This document shows, in pieces, positions 38,373 through 47,556 of a stretch of 64,000 nucleotides of DNA. This DNA is from GWE2-42-39 sp963662895 (GTDB lineage Bacteria; Bacteroidota; Bacteroidia; Bacteroidales; Prolixibacteraceae). The translations under genes were made by a program, and so were the position numbers. The first letter of the stretch is position 1. Each line of letters opens with the position of its first letter. Location: NCBI GenBank assembly GCA_963662895.1, contig OY759981.1, forward strand, positions 2,728,001-2,792,000. Direction: 5' to 3'. The notes under the pieces were generated by a model that saw nothing but the letters and a program-made list of their open reading frames with translations, made no database searches and was not told the origin of the DNA.

Positions 38373-38560
38373 TCCTCGCTACGCTTGTTATTCCGAGTTG
38401 CCACCCAAAATTTATTGGGCATAATGATGATATGACAGGAAAGGTATCCTGAAGTCAAGTCCAGGGTGAATTCCGGGGGGCTAGCCGTCGGGAACTTCCA
38501 AGTCTGAATCTGCCCTGCGGCAAGGTTCCGGGAAGTCCCGACGGTCTGAAATTACCCCGT
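38373..38560. repeat. REP-like intergenic sequence with dispersed motif and hairpin
   Basis: The gap between converging genes contains GATTCCTCGCTACGCTTG, a roughly 45-bp block (38420-38462) that repeats the left end of the element at 29741-29785, and a stem-loop formed by CCGTCGGGAACTTCC (38485-38499) and GGGAAGTCCCGACGG (38530-38544). These look like the palindromic intergenic repeats common in Bacteroidota. The stem may also end transcription from either side. Confidence 0.6.
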
Positions 38561-38566
38561 CAGTAA

Positions 38567-39580
38567 TCATCCGTTCCCGTTTCCTTTTCCGTTCCCGTTG
38601 CTGCTTCCTCCCCCCGTATTCGTATTCCCGGTTTGCGGATCAGCTTCAATCTCAGTATCCTCTCCTCCTGCAACTATCCGGATATTCTGGACTGTTTTAT
38701 AATCAGCGTCAACTTCAAGATCAGTTACTGTTACAGTACCATATCCCTCTTTTTCGCAGACTATCGAATAATTTCCTTCCGGTATTCCAATCATTACATA
38801 GTTGCCGTCTTCATCGGTAAACGATGCAGTCAGTACCGAATCGCCCTCCATCAGTTGCACGTAAGCCGATTCCACCGGAGTGTCTTTTCCTTCGTAAACC
38901 ATTCCTTCAATTCGTGAGCATTGCAGCTGGCTTACTGCACGAACAACAGGTTTAAATGTGAATCCTTTAATTCCGGCTTTCGAGTTAGCATTCCCCTGTA
39001 CAATAAATGATTTGCTCACATCGAAGTCGATTAGTACTTCATTGGTAACGCCGTCTTCAACCACCAGAGAAGGTTCAATTTTAATTTTCAGTCCACTTTG
39101 GCTACTGCTGGGTATTTTCAGGTCGAACTCCTGCCCGTCGGTAAGAATAATTTCAGCTTCGGTTACATGCATACGGATCAGGTCGTATTCTCCTGCTTCT
39201 ATTTCCATATTAAGCATCTCGGAGGTAATTCCGTTGGTTAAGTCCAACAGGTTAAATTGCTGGGTTTCTTCTGAAAGAACAATAAAAGGATGGTTTTCCA
39301 TTATCTGTTCGTTGGTATTTTCTCCCTGGTTTTGATTCTGATAGTCCAGTTCCCCTTCTTCAGAAGAGTCAATTGCCGACCGTATTTCAATCTTGTCGAT
39401 TGTTACCAGCGCCTGGTCAACAAGGTCAGCAGGAAATGGAGCATCGGTTAGTTTCACAATAACACTTCCGCTGCCACTGCCGGTTGTCCCGTTCATGTCG
39501 TTCTTTTCATGGCACGAGGTTCCGAAAATGAGGGCTGCAACCGTCAGGATCATCATACTGGATTTTACTAATCTTTTCAT
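38567..39580 (-). CDS. DUF4382 lipoprotein with carboxypeptidase regulatory-like domain
   Basis: 337 residues. A lipoprotein signal ends in ALIFGTSC. DUF4382 spans about residues 38-210 (GSVIVKLTDAPFPADLVDQA, then KIPSSSQSGLKIKIEPSLVV). A Cna/CarboxypepD-like beta-sandwich follows (IEGMVYEGKDTPVESAYVQL ... GNYSIVCEKEGYGTVTVTDL), and the tail is a low-complexity Gly/Asn stretch. It is probably exposed on the cell surface or in the periplasm. It lies downstream of the STN-type receptor on the same strand, 249 bp away, and may or may not belong to that unit. Function unknown. Confidence 0.85.
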   Translation of the reverse strand: MKRLVKSSMMILTVAALIFGTSCHEKNDMNGTTGSGSGSVIVKLTDAPFPADLVDQALVTIDKIEIRSAIDSSEEGELDYQNQNQGENTNEQIMENHPFIVLSEETQQFNLLDLTNGITSEMLNMEIEAGEYDLIRMHVTEAEIILTDGQEFDLKIPSSSQSGLKIKIEPSLVVEDGVTNEVLIDFDVSKSFIVQGNANSKAGIKGFTFKPVVRAVSQLQCSRIEGMVYEGKDTPVESAYVQLMEGDSVLTASFTDEDGNYVMIGIPEGNYSIVCEKEGYGTVTVTDLEVDADYKTVQNIRIVAGGEDTEIEADPQTGNTNTGGGSSNGNGKGNGNG

Positions 39581-39829
39581 AGCTACTATTTTTTTATTGT
39601 TTTTATTTTTTCAGGAAATGCCCGGAACTGTACTCATTATTCCTTTTGAGAGTTGATAATGCTGAATACCGGTCTTTGCATTTCAATGAACGGAAAAATA
39701 AGCAACAATGTGCCCGGACATCTTCCTGAAACTTGTTTTTGTCCTCTATATCCACAAGTTCTGAAAAACCCTACCCTGTGGATGAAAAATAAAATTTCAG
39801 AAATAAAGAAGGATATCCGAAGTACTGGT

Positions 39830-42451
39830 TTAATTGAACCTCAGACTTATATAAAATACAGGGGTAAGCGAAATTGCTTCAAGTTCGGAATGGATGGTCT
39901 CTGAGCCGGTGCTGTCGTTAATGGTAAACGATCCGGTTTCGAGTATATTCCGGCGATTAAAAACATTCAGCAGGGAAACGCCTGTATCGAATGAAAAATG
40001 TCCGGATGTAAAGCGTTTTACCAGTGCCAGGTCGAGTTGTGAAAAATCGGACAAACGGTCGAACTGTATATTGTTGATTCCTTCCGATACCTGCACCGGG
40101 CTGCCTGTGTTAAAAGTCCAGCCTGCTGATGCAACCCACGAACGGTATTTGTACATTTCTACCAACCGCAACCGGTGACGCTGGTCGTCGAACGAAGGGA
40201 AATATTCGCCGGAATTGTACCCCTCGTAGCGTTCCTTTGACTTTGAAAGCGTATAGGCCAGTATCTGAGTCCAGTTGTTGTTCCTGTATTGCACAAAGAC
40301 ATCGATTCCCCGGATCACCTCATCGCCCGTATATGCCTGGTAACTGATGCGGGTTTCCTGTCCGCGTTTGTACAATTCGGCAAACAGGTTCATTTTCCCG
40401 TCAGTAGCTTTTTGGTAAGCTTCTATATTCAGAAGCAGCCTGTCCTTTTCGTAGCGTCCGCCCAGAATGTGGTGGACCGACGAAAGCAGTCCGTCGTTGT
40501 TATCACCGGGCAGATACCAGGCCATGTCACTGTTGCCATAAGTGTCTGTTTTCCTGATTTTGGAAAGCAGTTGCGTGTACCTTCCTGCCAGATAATATAA
40601 CTGAACTTCTTTGACAGGATAAAAATAAATTCCGCCCCGGGGTTGCCACAACATGCGTTGTCTGAGGTTTTCGTAGTCGAGACGTACCCCTGCGCGGATG
40701 CTTAGTTTCCGGGAAGGCGAAAGCTGTTGCTGGTAACAGGCATGATAAATTTCGGCCCGGCGGTTTTCCGATAAAGAATCGACCGGAATATTCCCGGTGG
40801 TTTTTTGCGCCTCGAACCGGTAACTTATTTCATCGCGGGTAAAGCCCCCTCCAAAATGGTGTTGAAAAATGCCGTGTTTCAGTTCCGATTGCCAGCTAAA
40901 CTGCTGTTCGTCCACTTCATTCCGGTCCATCTCCATCTCGTATTGTTCGCTCTTTTCATTACTCTGACCTTGTCCCTTCCCTTGTCCGCTATTGTCGTTT
41001 GTAACCGACAGCTTGCCTGATTCGCCCGCCGAATTCCGGTTGAGTGATGTTGCCGAAGCACTGAATTTATTTAGCCAGTTTTTGTGCTGAACCGACCAGT
41101 TCATGCTTCCGCCCAGGTTTTTCCCGTCTGCATTATCCGACCGGAAAAAACGTTCGTTACTGAATTCATAGTCTCTTTGCTGCGATTCGTCTGTCATTAA
41201 AAAATTCAGGTTTATCTCCTGATTGTCGTCAGGACGTATAGCCAGTTTTACATTGGCATCCTGGTATTTAACCGTTGGAGTAAGACTACTCCCGCTATTC
41301 CCGGTTTCTCCTTCGGGATCGGTAACGGTTAAATTCAGAAGACGGTCGAACAGGTAATTTTGCCATTGATCGATGTACGATCTGCGGTAGGCTCCGGACA
41401 GTGAAACGTTTTCGCTTAAAGGAATGGCTGCAAAAACATTACCGTTAGTCAGATTAGCAGATCCGTCAGCCTGAGGCTGGTTTTTTTTTCCTGTTTTTCC
41501 GGTTAACTCAACAATGCCTGAAGTCCGTCCGCCGTAACTGACATCGAACCCTCCGCGCGACACAAATGCCTGTTTCACAAACATGGAATTCAGTACGCTT
41601 ACATTACCGAAAAGATGATTGGTTTCGAGCACCGGTATGCCATCAATCAGCACCATGTTTTCGGAAGGCGAACCACCCCGGATGGAAAGCCCGCTGTACG
41701 AACCTCCCAGAAAATTGACACCGGGAATCAGGGTCAGTGCATTTACCAGGTCGCTCTCATCTATTTTTGGAATATTGGCCGATTGTAAGGGATTGAAGGC
41801 AACAACATCGGGTTGAGCAGTCATTTCCAATACATTTTTTTCGAGGCTTAATACTTTTATTTCGGGTAATGCCAGTGGAAACGGCTTCAGTTTCAGATCA
41901 AAAAAATTTGTTTTACTGAAGTTTTGCAACACCGTATCGAGCCGGTGATAGCCCAGATGGCTGATGATAATTTTTACCGAAATATCTTCTGTGGCCTCAA
42001 AACTGAAATAACCCAGTTCGTTGGTCAATACCCCTGTGGTTTCGTTATGGAGTACGTGGCAGTACATTAGCGGTTCGTTGGTAAACAGATCGCTTATCCT
42101 CCCCCGGGCTGTAATGCTTTTCTTTTTCTGCACAACGGGCTGGCCTGTTAAGTATAAGACCCAGGTTCCGTCAATCAGACGATAACTGAGCGGGCATTTT
42201 TCAGAAAGTTCCTTCAGAAACTCTTCGACAGTAACATCCTGAATATCGACAGAGACATGAATGTTCGAAAAGCGGTCGGAATCGTAGGCAAACCTACACG
42301 AATGACTGTTTGCTGTTTTTTCAAGAATGAGATTTAATTTCTCATTTTCTGCGTGAACCGAGATTCGTTTTTCCTGGGCTTGTACCGTTTGTACGAAACA
42401 AACCAGAAGCAGGGTTGCAATGAATAAAATGTATCGCTTACTGACCTTCAA
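39830..42451 (-). CDS. TonB-dependent receptor with STN signalling domain
   Basis: 873 residues. Signal peptide ILFIATLLLVCFVQTVQAQ. An STN domain follows (residues ~30-100, NIHVSVDIQDVTVEEFLKEL), then a CarboxypepD_reg-like domain (ARGRISDLFTNEPLMYCHVL), a plug (LSIRGGSPSENMVLIDGIPV) and a ~600-residue beta-barrel. STN domains contact FecR-type anti-sigma factors, and fecR plus sigma genes lie immediately upstream, so this is a trans-envelope signalling receptor that senses its own ligand. No SusD partner is encoded next to it, so a siderophore, metal complex or small oligomer is more likely than a polysaccharide. The start overlaps the end of fecR by 14 bp. Confidence 0.94.
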   Translation of the reverse strand: MKVSKRYILFIATLLLVCFVQTVQAQEKRISVHAENEKLNLILEKTANSHSCRFAYDSDRFSNIHVSVDIQDVTVEEFLKELSEKCPLSYRLIDGTWVLYLTGQPVVQKKKSITARGRISDLFTNEPLMYCHVLHNETTGVLTNELGYFSFEATEDISVKIIISHLGYHRLDTVLQNFSKTNFFDLKLKPFPLALPEIKVLSLEKNVLEMTAQPDVVAFNPLQSANIPKIDESDLVNALTLIPGVNFLGGSYSGLSIRGGSPSENMVLIDGIPVLETNHLFGNVSVLNSMFVKQAFVSRGGFDVSYGGRTSGIVELTGKTGKKNQPQADGSANLTNGNVFAAIPLSENVSLSGAYRRSYIDQWQNYLFDRLLNLTVTDPEGETGNSGSSLTPTVKYQDANVKLAIRPDDNQEINLNFLMTDESQQRDYEFSNERFFRSDNADGKNLGGSMNWSVQHKNWLNKFSASATSLNRNSAGESGKLSVTNDNSGQGKGQGQSNEKSEQYEMEMDRNEVDEQQFSWQSELKHGIFQHHFGGGFTRDEISYRFEAQKTTGNIPVDSLSENRRAEIYHACYQQQLSPSRKLSIRAGVRLDYENLRQRMLWQPRGGIYFYPVKEVQLYYLAGRYTQLLSKIRKTDTYGNSDMAWYLPGDNNDGLLSSVHHILGGRYEKDRLLLNIEAYQKATDGKMNLFAELYKRGQETRISYQAYTGDEVIRGIDVFVQYRNNNWTQILAYTLSKSKERYEGYNSGEYFPSFDDQRHRLRLVEMYKYRSWVASAGWTFNTGSPVQVSEGINNIQFDRLSDFSQLDLALVKRFTSGHFSFDTGVSLLNVFNRRNILETGSFTINDSTGSETIHSELEAISLTPVFYISLRFN

Positions 42452-43286
42452 CCTCGATCTGTTTTTCCGGTTCGTTAATATTAAAATTTAACTGCATAGC
42501 CGAAGAAATGACATCCATCGACTGTTGCAGATTTTTCAGGGGAACAGTGCCTCCAAATTTCCGGTTTTTTATTTCCGGCGAAACAGTTATCCGGTATCCA
42601 AACCGGTATCCAATATAACGGAATATTTGTTCTAATGTTTGATTATTCCAATTGTAGTATCCATCCAGACGATTTCGAACATCGTTGTTTGTAACTGCAA
42701 AAGGGCCTTCCAGCTTTCCCCCGATAAAACTCATCCCCTGATTCTTTGTTAAAATAATTTTTTTACCTCCCGTTTCAATCTCTACGTTCCCGGAGACACA
42801 GGCTACTTGTATAAAGTCTTTGGAATAGGCGCTAAGATTAAATTCGGTACCTAGCACCTGCAATTGTCCACCCGGGAAATTGATGTGGAACGGCTTGCCT
42901 TTTTCAACTTTAAAATATGCTTCGCCTTCCAGTTTTATTTGCCGGTTACCGCCTATAAGCTGATAATTATAAGAAATTTTTGAACGGGCGTTTAGTAAAA
43001 CCATGCTGCTGTCGGGCAGCCAGACTGTTTGATTGGCTACAAGTGTTTGCTTAACAGGAGCGAAAATACCCGACTGGAACAACCCCAGAAATACAATAAT
43101 TACAGCAGCAACAGCTCCCGAAGCCCAGAACATTAACACAGAATGCCCTTTTGCTACCGGCTTCTTTTCCAGGCGTTCTTCTAGAAGCGCCCAGGCCTCC
43201 TGCTTCGTGCGTATGACGGGCGGCTGGTAGCTGTCGAGTAACTGGTCAATATGTTTTCCTGTGTTCTTCATGGGTATTTTCAACAT
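42438..43286 (-). CDS. FecR family anti-sigma factor
   Basis: 282 residues. A cytoplasmic N-terminus (~80 residues) binds the sigma factor; one helix (VLMFWASGAVAAVIIVFLGL) crosses the inner membrane; the periplasmic FecR domain contains QTVWLPDSSMVLLNARSKIS and GEAYFKVEKGKPFHI; and a DUF4974 domain ends the protein (LEQIFRYIGYRFGYRITVSP). It relays the state of the STN receptor to the sigma factor. The ATG shares a base with the sigma stop codon (TAATG), indicating coupled translation. Confidence 0.95.
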   Translation of the reverse strand: MLKIPMKNTGKHIDQLLDSYQPPVIRTKQEAWALLEERLEKKPVAKGHSVLMFWASGAVAAVIIVFLGLFQSGIFAPVKQTLVANQTVWLPDSSMVLLNARSKISYNYQLIGGNRQIKLEGEAYFKVEKGKPFHINFPGGQLQVLGTEFNLSAYSKDFIQVACVSGNVEIETGGKKIILTKNQGMSFIGGKLEGPFAVTNNDVRNRLDGYYNWNNQTLEQIFRYIGYRFGYRITVSPEIKNRKFGGTVPLKNLQQSMDVISSAMQLNFNINEPEKQIEVEGQ

Positions 43287-43819
43287 TATATTTTATGTCC
43301 TACCTGTTCGAAAAGCATCTTTTTCGCCTTGCTGATGTGCTTTTCAATTGCTTTCACACTTACGCCAAAACTATCAGCTATTTGTGCATAGTTCATTTCG
43401 TCAATCCTGTTCAGTAAAAAAGCAGCGCGTGTTTTTTCCGGCAGGCGGGAAATAGCAGTCTGCAATTTTCGGTCAAATTCCTTCAGTTCCAGAATATACT
43501 CCGGCGATTGTTCCTTTCTGTCGTCAATCAGCAGGCTGAAAAGTTTCAGGTCGAGCGCTTTCCTGCGGTGCACCTTAAAATACAGATTACGGGCAATTGT
43601 GAAAAGCAGGGACAGTACAGTATCCTTTTTTATTTTAGAACGTTGTTCCCACACTTTCAAAAATGCATCCTGCACCAGGTCTTCCGAAAGCTCCATATCT
43701 CCTGAAAGATAATAAAGGTAATTCCGGATGTAATCGTAATGATCATCAAAGATTTCACGAAACCAGATTCTCTCGTCCTGTATAAACTGCATAAAATGCT
43801 GTTTTATGTATGCAAACAA
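43286..43819 (-). CDS. ECF RNA polymerase sigma factor
   Basis: 177 residues, sigma-70 family of the ECF class. Region 2 is near residues 20-90 (MELSEDLVQDAFLKVWEQRS) and region 4 near 115-170 (LPEKTRAAFLLNRIDEMNYA followed by QIADSFGVSVKAIEKHISKA). It should transcribe its own operon and the STN receptor when released by FecR. A CAAAGATA on the plus strand at 43830-43837 reads TATCTTTG on its strand and may be its -7 box; that would leave almost no leader. Confidence 0.95.
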   Translation of the reverse strand: MFAYIKQHFMQFIQDERIWFREIFDDHYDYIRNYLYYLSGDMELSEDLVQDAFLKVWEQRSKIKKDTVLSLLFTIARNLYFKVHRRKALDLKLFSLLIDDRKEQSPEYILELKEFDRKLQTAISRLPEKTRAAFLLNRIDEMNYAQIADSFGVSVKAIEKHISKAKKMLFEQVGHKI

Positions 43820-44180
43820 CAGATATATCCAAAGATATAAAATTCTTTTGCAGAAACATTTTCAGCACGGCAACTTACCTTGTACTCTTGCCGGCATTAT
43901 CAACTCCTTTTGTCTGTATATCCTTATTCAAAGAAAAACCCTACCTGTCCGATTCATTTTTCCCGGAAATATTTATTCCTTTCGGTATGATACCGGATTG
44001 TTGAGCAGTAAATGCTGCGAATCTTTCAGCTTCAGTAACTCTCTTATTTGTTGTTCCATTGAAGCCCGTGGCCGGGTGACCAACCCATTTGAAGCACAAA
44101 AAGGATAATCGTTTTCATTGTTTTTACAGTTATCATGTTTTTTATTACAGGTATGTTTCTCTTAAATTACCTGATACTTT
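43820..44180. other. 361-bp gap without a supported gene
   Basis: Contains the candidate -7 box of the sigma gene (43830-43837). On the minus strand a 28-codon frame (44059-43973, starting MEQQIRELLKLKDSQH) and a 24-codon frame (44118 leftwards) can be read, but other frames look equally plausible, so none is called. Confidence 0.4.
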
Positions 44181-44642
44181 TTAAACAGTAAATTCAGACA
44201 GGATTCCAAGTTTTACAAGTCCCTTTTTTAGTCCATCCCGACGATATTTTTCATCTTCTTTAGGGTGGGTACATATTTTTTCTATTCCATTCAGTTTGTC
44301 TTTTACAATATTCAGATATTCTCTCACAGTTAATTTTATTCCTTCCTGAAGATTCAAATAGTCAAGCATTTTTTTGTCAAGAGCATCGTTGTAGGTTTGT
44401 TTTGAAGGTTTATCCTCACATTGAGGCAATACATCGGTACACAGCAACCCTTCGGTTAACTTGTCACAAGGAAGGCAAATATCATCGGCAGATACAACCA
44501 ACAGTAAATCCTGATTAACATTTTCAGTAATTCTTTGTGTAATACGATGTAAATCATGTCCAAACGGATGAGGTTCCAACTTGCGTTCATGTCCAATATT
44601 GCGCACAATATCGAGAATATGATGAGGCCTTAATTTCAGCAT
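44181..44642 (-). CDS. DUF1284-like protein with RPHH motif
   Basis: 153 residues from the ATG at 44642 (MLKLRPHHILDIVRNIG); a longer frame starting at 44687 would run into the preceding deaminase gene and is not preferred. The RPHH start and the following spaced Cys residues (DDICLPCDKL, TDVLPQCED, KICTHPKED) resemble DUF1284, a small family with probable metal-binding Cys/His. It follows the guanine deaminase by 11 bp on the same strand and should be co-transcribed. Function unknown. Confidence 0.65.
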   Translation of the reverse strand: MLKLRPHHILDIVRNIGHERKLEPHPFGHDLHRITQRITENVNQDLLLVVSADDICLPCDKLTEGLLCTDVLPQCEDKPSKQTYNDALDKKMLDYLNLQEGIKLTVREYLNIVKDKLNGIEKICTHPKEDEKYRRDGLKKGLVKLGILSEFTV

Positions 44643-44653
44643 ATTACATTTTT

Positions 44654-45130
44654 TCAGTATTTGGTAACGTCTGTTTTCTTTTTCCATTCCTTAAAAACAG
44701 GAATTGCTTCATCTCTTAGCAGTTCAACAAATTTAATTTGCCGGTGATCTGCCTTTTTATTCAGTTCATTGTAAATAAACTGATCGTCGAAATCAATTTC
44801 TGTTGCATCGTCCCGTGTACAGGCATAAAAAACTTTTTTGGGACGGGCCCAGTAGATAGCGCCCAGACACATCGGGCAGGGTTCACATGAAGTATAAATC
44901 ACACAATCACTGAGTTGAAATGAGCCCAACTTTTTGCAGGCTTCACGAATAGCGATTATTTCGGCATGGGCAGTGGGGTCGTTGGTCGAGGTGACCCGGT
45001 TAAACGCTTCTGCAATAATTTCATCATCTTTTACCACCACGGCTCCGAAAGGTCCCCCGGCATGAGAATTCATTCCCTGTTTTGACAGTTCGATGGCACG
45101 GCGCATGAACTTCTTATCGTTTTCGGTCAT
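44654..45130 (-). CDS. guaD: Guanine deaminase/nucleoside deaminase
   Basis: 158 residues of the CMP/dCMP deaminase fold. The zinc site is TAHAEIIAI (His and catalytic Glu) near residue 54 and TSCEPCPMCLGAI near residue 81. Length, the FQLSDCVIYTS strand and the C-terminal RDDATEIDFDDQFIYNEL fit GuaD of the Bacillus type, which converts guanine to xanthine. tRNA adenosine deaminase (TadA) is related, but the C-terminal part speaks for guanine deaminase. First gene of a short two-gene unit. Confidence 0.88.
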   Translation of the reverse strand: MTENDKKFMRRAIELSKQGMNSHAGGPFGAVVVKDDEIIAEAFNRVTSTNDPTAHAEIIAIREACKKLGSFQLSDCVIYTSCEPCPMCLGAIYWARPKKVFYACTRDDATEIDFDDQFIYNELNKKADHRQIKFVELLRDEAIPVFKEWKKKTDVTKY

Positions 45131-45214
45131 TCTATTTTATCTTTGTCAAACGGTCACTAAAGATAGAAAATTACCTTTAATGGAAAGATTCATTTTTCGT
45201 TTAACTTTACACCG

Positions 45215-45631
45215 ATGGAAAATCAGCCGGTACATATTCCCGATTTAAGCCCGGAGTTTATTTTTCAGGCTTCGCGAAGCAGCGGCCCGGGCGGACAAAA
45301 CGTGAACAAAGTAAACACGCGGGTCGAACTGCGTTTCAATATTCCCAATTCGGCAATATTGACTGAAGAACAAAGACAGATTTTACTGGAAAAGCTGGGA
45401 ACAAAACTTACGGCTGATGGTTTGTTGCTGGTAACAAGCCAGGACTCACGGTCGCAACTGATGAACAAGGAAGCCTGCATCCGGAAATTGTATACTTTGC
45501 TCGAAAAAGCCCTTACACCACGGAAGAAACGGAAAACGACCCGGCCTACAAAAACTTCGGTTGAAAAACGTATTCAGGAAAAGAAACAGCAGGCTGAGAA
45601 AAAATCGTTACGCGGAAAAATTGATTATTAA
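45215..45631 (+). CDS. arfB: Alternative ribosome-rescue peptidyl-tRNA hydrolase
   Basis: 138 residues. The catalytic SSGPGGQNVNKVNTRVELRF contains the GGQ motif at about residues 25-27, and the C-terminal tail is basic (RKKRKTTRPTKTSVEKRIQE), which in ArfB/YaeJ inserts into the mRNA channel of stalled ribosomes. Release-factor size and the missing anticodon domain rule out RF1/RF2. It lies 3 bp upstream of the YiiX-like gene. A TATCTTTG at 45138-45145 may be its -7 box. Confidence 0.95.
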   Translation: MENQPVHIPDLSPEFIFQASRSSGPGGQNVNKVNTRVELRFNIPNSAILTEEQRQILLEKLGTKLTADGLLLVTSQDSRSQLMNKEACIRKLYTLLEKALTPRKKRKTTRPTKTSVEKRIQEKKQQAEKKSLRGKIDY

Positions 45632-45634
45632 CTA

Positions 45635-46273
45635 ATGGCCATGAAAAAAATTTCAAAATGTCTGACACTTTTGCTGATGGGATTTGCCTCCTGTGCTCCT
45701 CCCCAGGCTGAAATAAAACTGCAAAGCGGTGATTTACTTTTCAGGAGCGAAACGACCGGACAGCTTTCCGGGGCAATCGATAAAGTAACACAGACCAGTG
45801 CAGACACTCATTTCTCACATGTCGGGCTGGTAAAAATATCCGGCGATTCTGTTTTTGTGTTACATGCCAGCTCCGAAGGAGGAACCTGCCAGATTCCATT
45901 ACACAAATTTCTGCATCCTAAAGGTGATTCAGTAAAAGTAGTGGCATACCGTTTAAAAGAGCTGTGGCAAAAAACAATCCCCGAAGCAATGAAACGGGCA
46001 GAAAACATGCTGGGCAAACCCTATAACTTCAGTTATATTCTGTCTGATTCGGCACATTATTGTTCCGAATTTGTTTACCGGGCATTTGCTGCCGATTCGG
46101 TATTTAAGTTAAACCCGATGACTTTTAAAGACCCGCGAACTGGTGAATTCTATCCGACCTGGGTGGAATATTATCAAAAACAGGGTATCGAAATCCCGGA
46201 AGGGAAACCCGGCTGTAACCCAAACGGAATGGCTGCTTCGGGAAAGCTGGTGCGCTTAGGTACCATAAAATAA
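45635..46273 (+). CDS. YiiX/NlpC-P60-like cysteine hydrolase lipoprotein
   Basis: 212 residues. A lipoprotein signal ends in LLMGFASC. The permuted papain-like YiiX fold is shown by LQSGDLLFRS near residue 30, the His in THFSHVGLV near 68 and the nucleophile in HYCSEFVYRAF near 148. Relatives cleave amide bonds in peptidoglycan or lipids; the substrate here is unknown. It follows arfB by 3 bp and its 3' flank is interrupted 18 bp after the stop by an insertion sequence. A second ATG two codons downstream is an alternative start. Confidence 0.85.
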   Translation: MAMKKISKCLTLLLMGFASCAPPQAEIKLQSGDLLFRSETTGQLSGAIDKVTQTSADTHFSHVGLVKISGDSVFVLHASSEGGTCQIPLHKFLHPKGDSVKVVAYRLKELWQKTIPEAMKRAENMLGKPYNFSYILSDSAHYCSEFVYRAFAADSVFKLNPMTFKDPRTGEFYPTWVEYYQKQGIEIPEGKPGCNPNGMAASGKLVRLGTIK

Positions 46274-46283
46274 CCTCTCTTCA

Positions 46284-46291
46284 TTCTTGAC
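46284..46291. repeat. Left target-site duplication of the IS
   Basis: TTCTTGAC abuts the left inverted repeat and is repeated exactly at 47576-47583. Confidence 0.92.
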
Positions 46292-46348
46292 GGGTGTACG
46301 ACAAAATTCCCTTTTTCAAGAAAAATATTTACTTTTCAGCCAAAAACC

Positions 46349-46588
46349 ATGTCAGGACAAAATTACAACGGTATATTAAAAGAGATGCAGGTTGCATTGG
46401 AAGAGTTTTCCGCAAAATCAGAGGGTTTAAATGCCTACGAGTATGAAAAAGGGTTCAGGGAGATAACCGACCATTTTGACAAGTTACTTTTTCAAGCCAG
46501 CGTTGGGAAAGTTCCAGCCTCAAAAAACGGGAGGAATAACATCCAAACGAGTTACGGCAATATTGCCGTAAAAAAAAACACCCCATGA
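46349..46588 (+). CDS. IS orfA (N-terminal part of ISKra4-family transposase)
   Basis: 79 residues starting MSGQNYNGILKEMQVALEEF, helical, with no recognisable domain alone. It ends at TGA in the overlap ATGA with orfB. Nine consecutive A (46570-46578) lie just before the stop; orfB is in the -1 frame and is open across that run, so slippage would fuse orfA to orfB into one transposase of about 400 residues. Alternatively orfA acts alone as a regulator. Confidence 0.8.
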   Translation: MSGQNYNGILKEMQVALEEFSAKSEGLNAYEYEKGFREITDHFDKLLFQASVGKVPASKNGRNNIQTSYGNIAVKKNTP

Positions 46589-47556
46589 ATCAGTCCCCAA
46601 TGGGCTTCAAAATCAGCCCGGTACTTCAGGAACATATATGCCGTTTAGGATCAAAACTGCCATTTGAAGAATCTTCGGAAGAATTGACAAAATTATTAAG
46701 GGTTGAAATCAACGCCAAACAAGTAGAACGTATTTGCCATTGTTACGGAGAGAAACTCGAAAAAATTGATTGGCAGGAAGCTTATTCCGATGCAGTACAA
46801 ATGAAAATTGACTATCCGGAAGAGGCCCCGGTTTATTGCATGGCAGACGGGAGCATGTTGCTGACCAGGACAGAAAAATGGAAAGAGATAAAACTTGGGC
46901 GGATCTTCTCCGGTCAATCGAACGTAAAAGGCGTGTCCAAAGACAGGGGCATTGTCCTGGAATCGGTCTACTGTGCGCACATGGGCAGTGCCGCGGAGTT
47001 CTGGGAACGGTTTCCCAAAGAAATCCCGTCCCAAAGAGATTTGGTCTTTATTGGCGATGGGGCAAAATGGATATGGAAGCAGGTCGGGGAATGCTACCCT
47101 GAAGCGACACAAATACTTGACTACTATCATTGCAAAGAGCATATTTATGCTTTTGCAAGGGACTATTACGGCAAGGACACAGAAAGTTGCAGGCATTTTG
47201 TAAAACAGGTAATGGATTGTTTCTCAACCAAAAAAGTCGCACAGGGCATGGAAAAACTCAGACAACTTGAAGTTAAGGGCAAAACATTGCAAGAGAAACG
47301 TGAAACGTTGATGGGGTACATAGAAAACAACAAGGAAAGAATTGATTACGGAACGTTTATGGAGAAAGGCTATTTGATTGGCTCCGGGGCAATCGAAGCA
47401 GCCCACCGCAACGTAATACAGAAACGTCTAAAACTTTCAGGGCAACGTTGGACAATCGAAGGAGTGCAACAAATTGCCAATCTCAGGGTTTGTGAAAAAA
47501 GCAACCAGTGGAACAGGGTGGTAAACTTAATTATAAACGAGAAAAATGCAGCGTAG
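46585..47556 (+). CDS. ISKra4-family transposase (orfB, DDE catalytic part)
   Basis: 323 residues. The probable DDE acidic residues are in YCMADGSMLLTRTEKW, FIGDGAKWIW and SGAIEAAHRNVIQKRLKL, with the DYYHCKEHIYAFA block after the second. This set is typical of the ISKra4 family. The ATG overlaps the orfA stop by 4 bp (ATGA), and expression is probably by -1 frameshift or by reinitiation. The C-terminus stops 1 bp inside the right inverted repeat. Confidence 0.92.
   Translation: MNQSPMGFKISPVLQEHICRLGSKLPFEESSEELTKLLRVEINAKQVERICHCYGEKLEKIDWQEAYSDAVQMKIDYPEEAPVYCMADGSMLLTRTEKWKEIKLGRIFSGQSNVKGVSKDRGIVLESVYCAHMGSAAEFWERFPKEIPSQRDLVFIGDGAKWIWKQVGECYPEATQILDYYHCKEHIYAFARDYYGKDTESCRHFVKQVMDCFSTKKVAQGMEKLRQLEVKGKTLQEKRETLMGYIENNKERIDYGTFMEKGYLIGSGAIEAAHRNVIQKRLKLSGQRWTIEGVQQIANLRVCEKSNQWNRVVNLIINEKNAA

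Noticed and set aside
43806..44108. A 100-codon plus-strand frame upstream of the sigma gene
   Set aside because: It starts inside the sigma gene on the other strand, and its product looks random.
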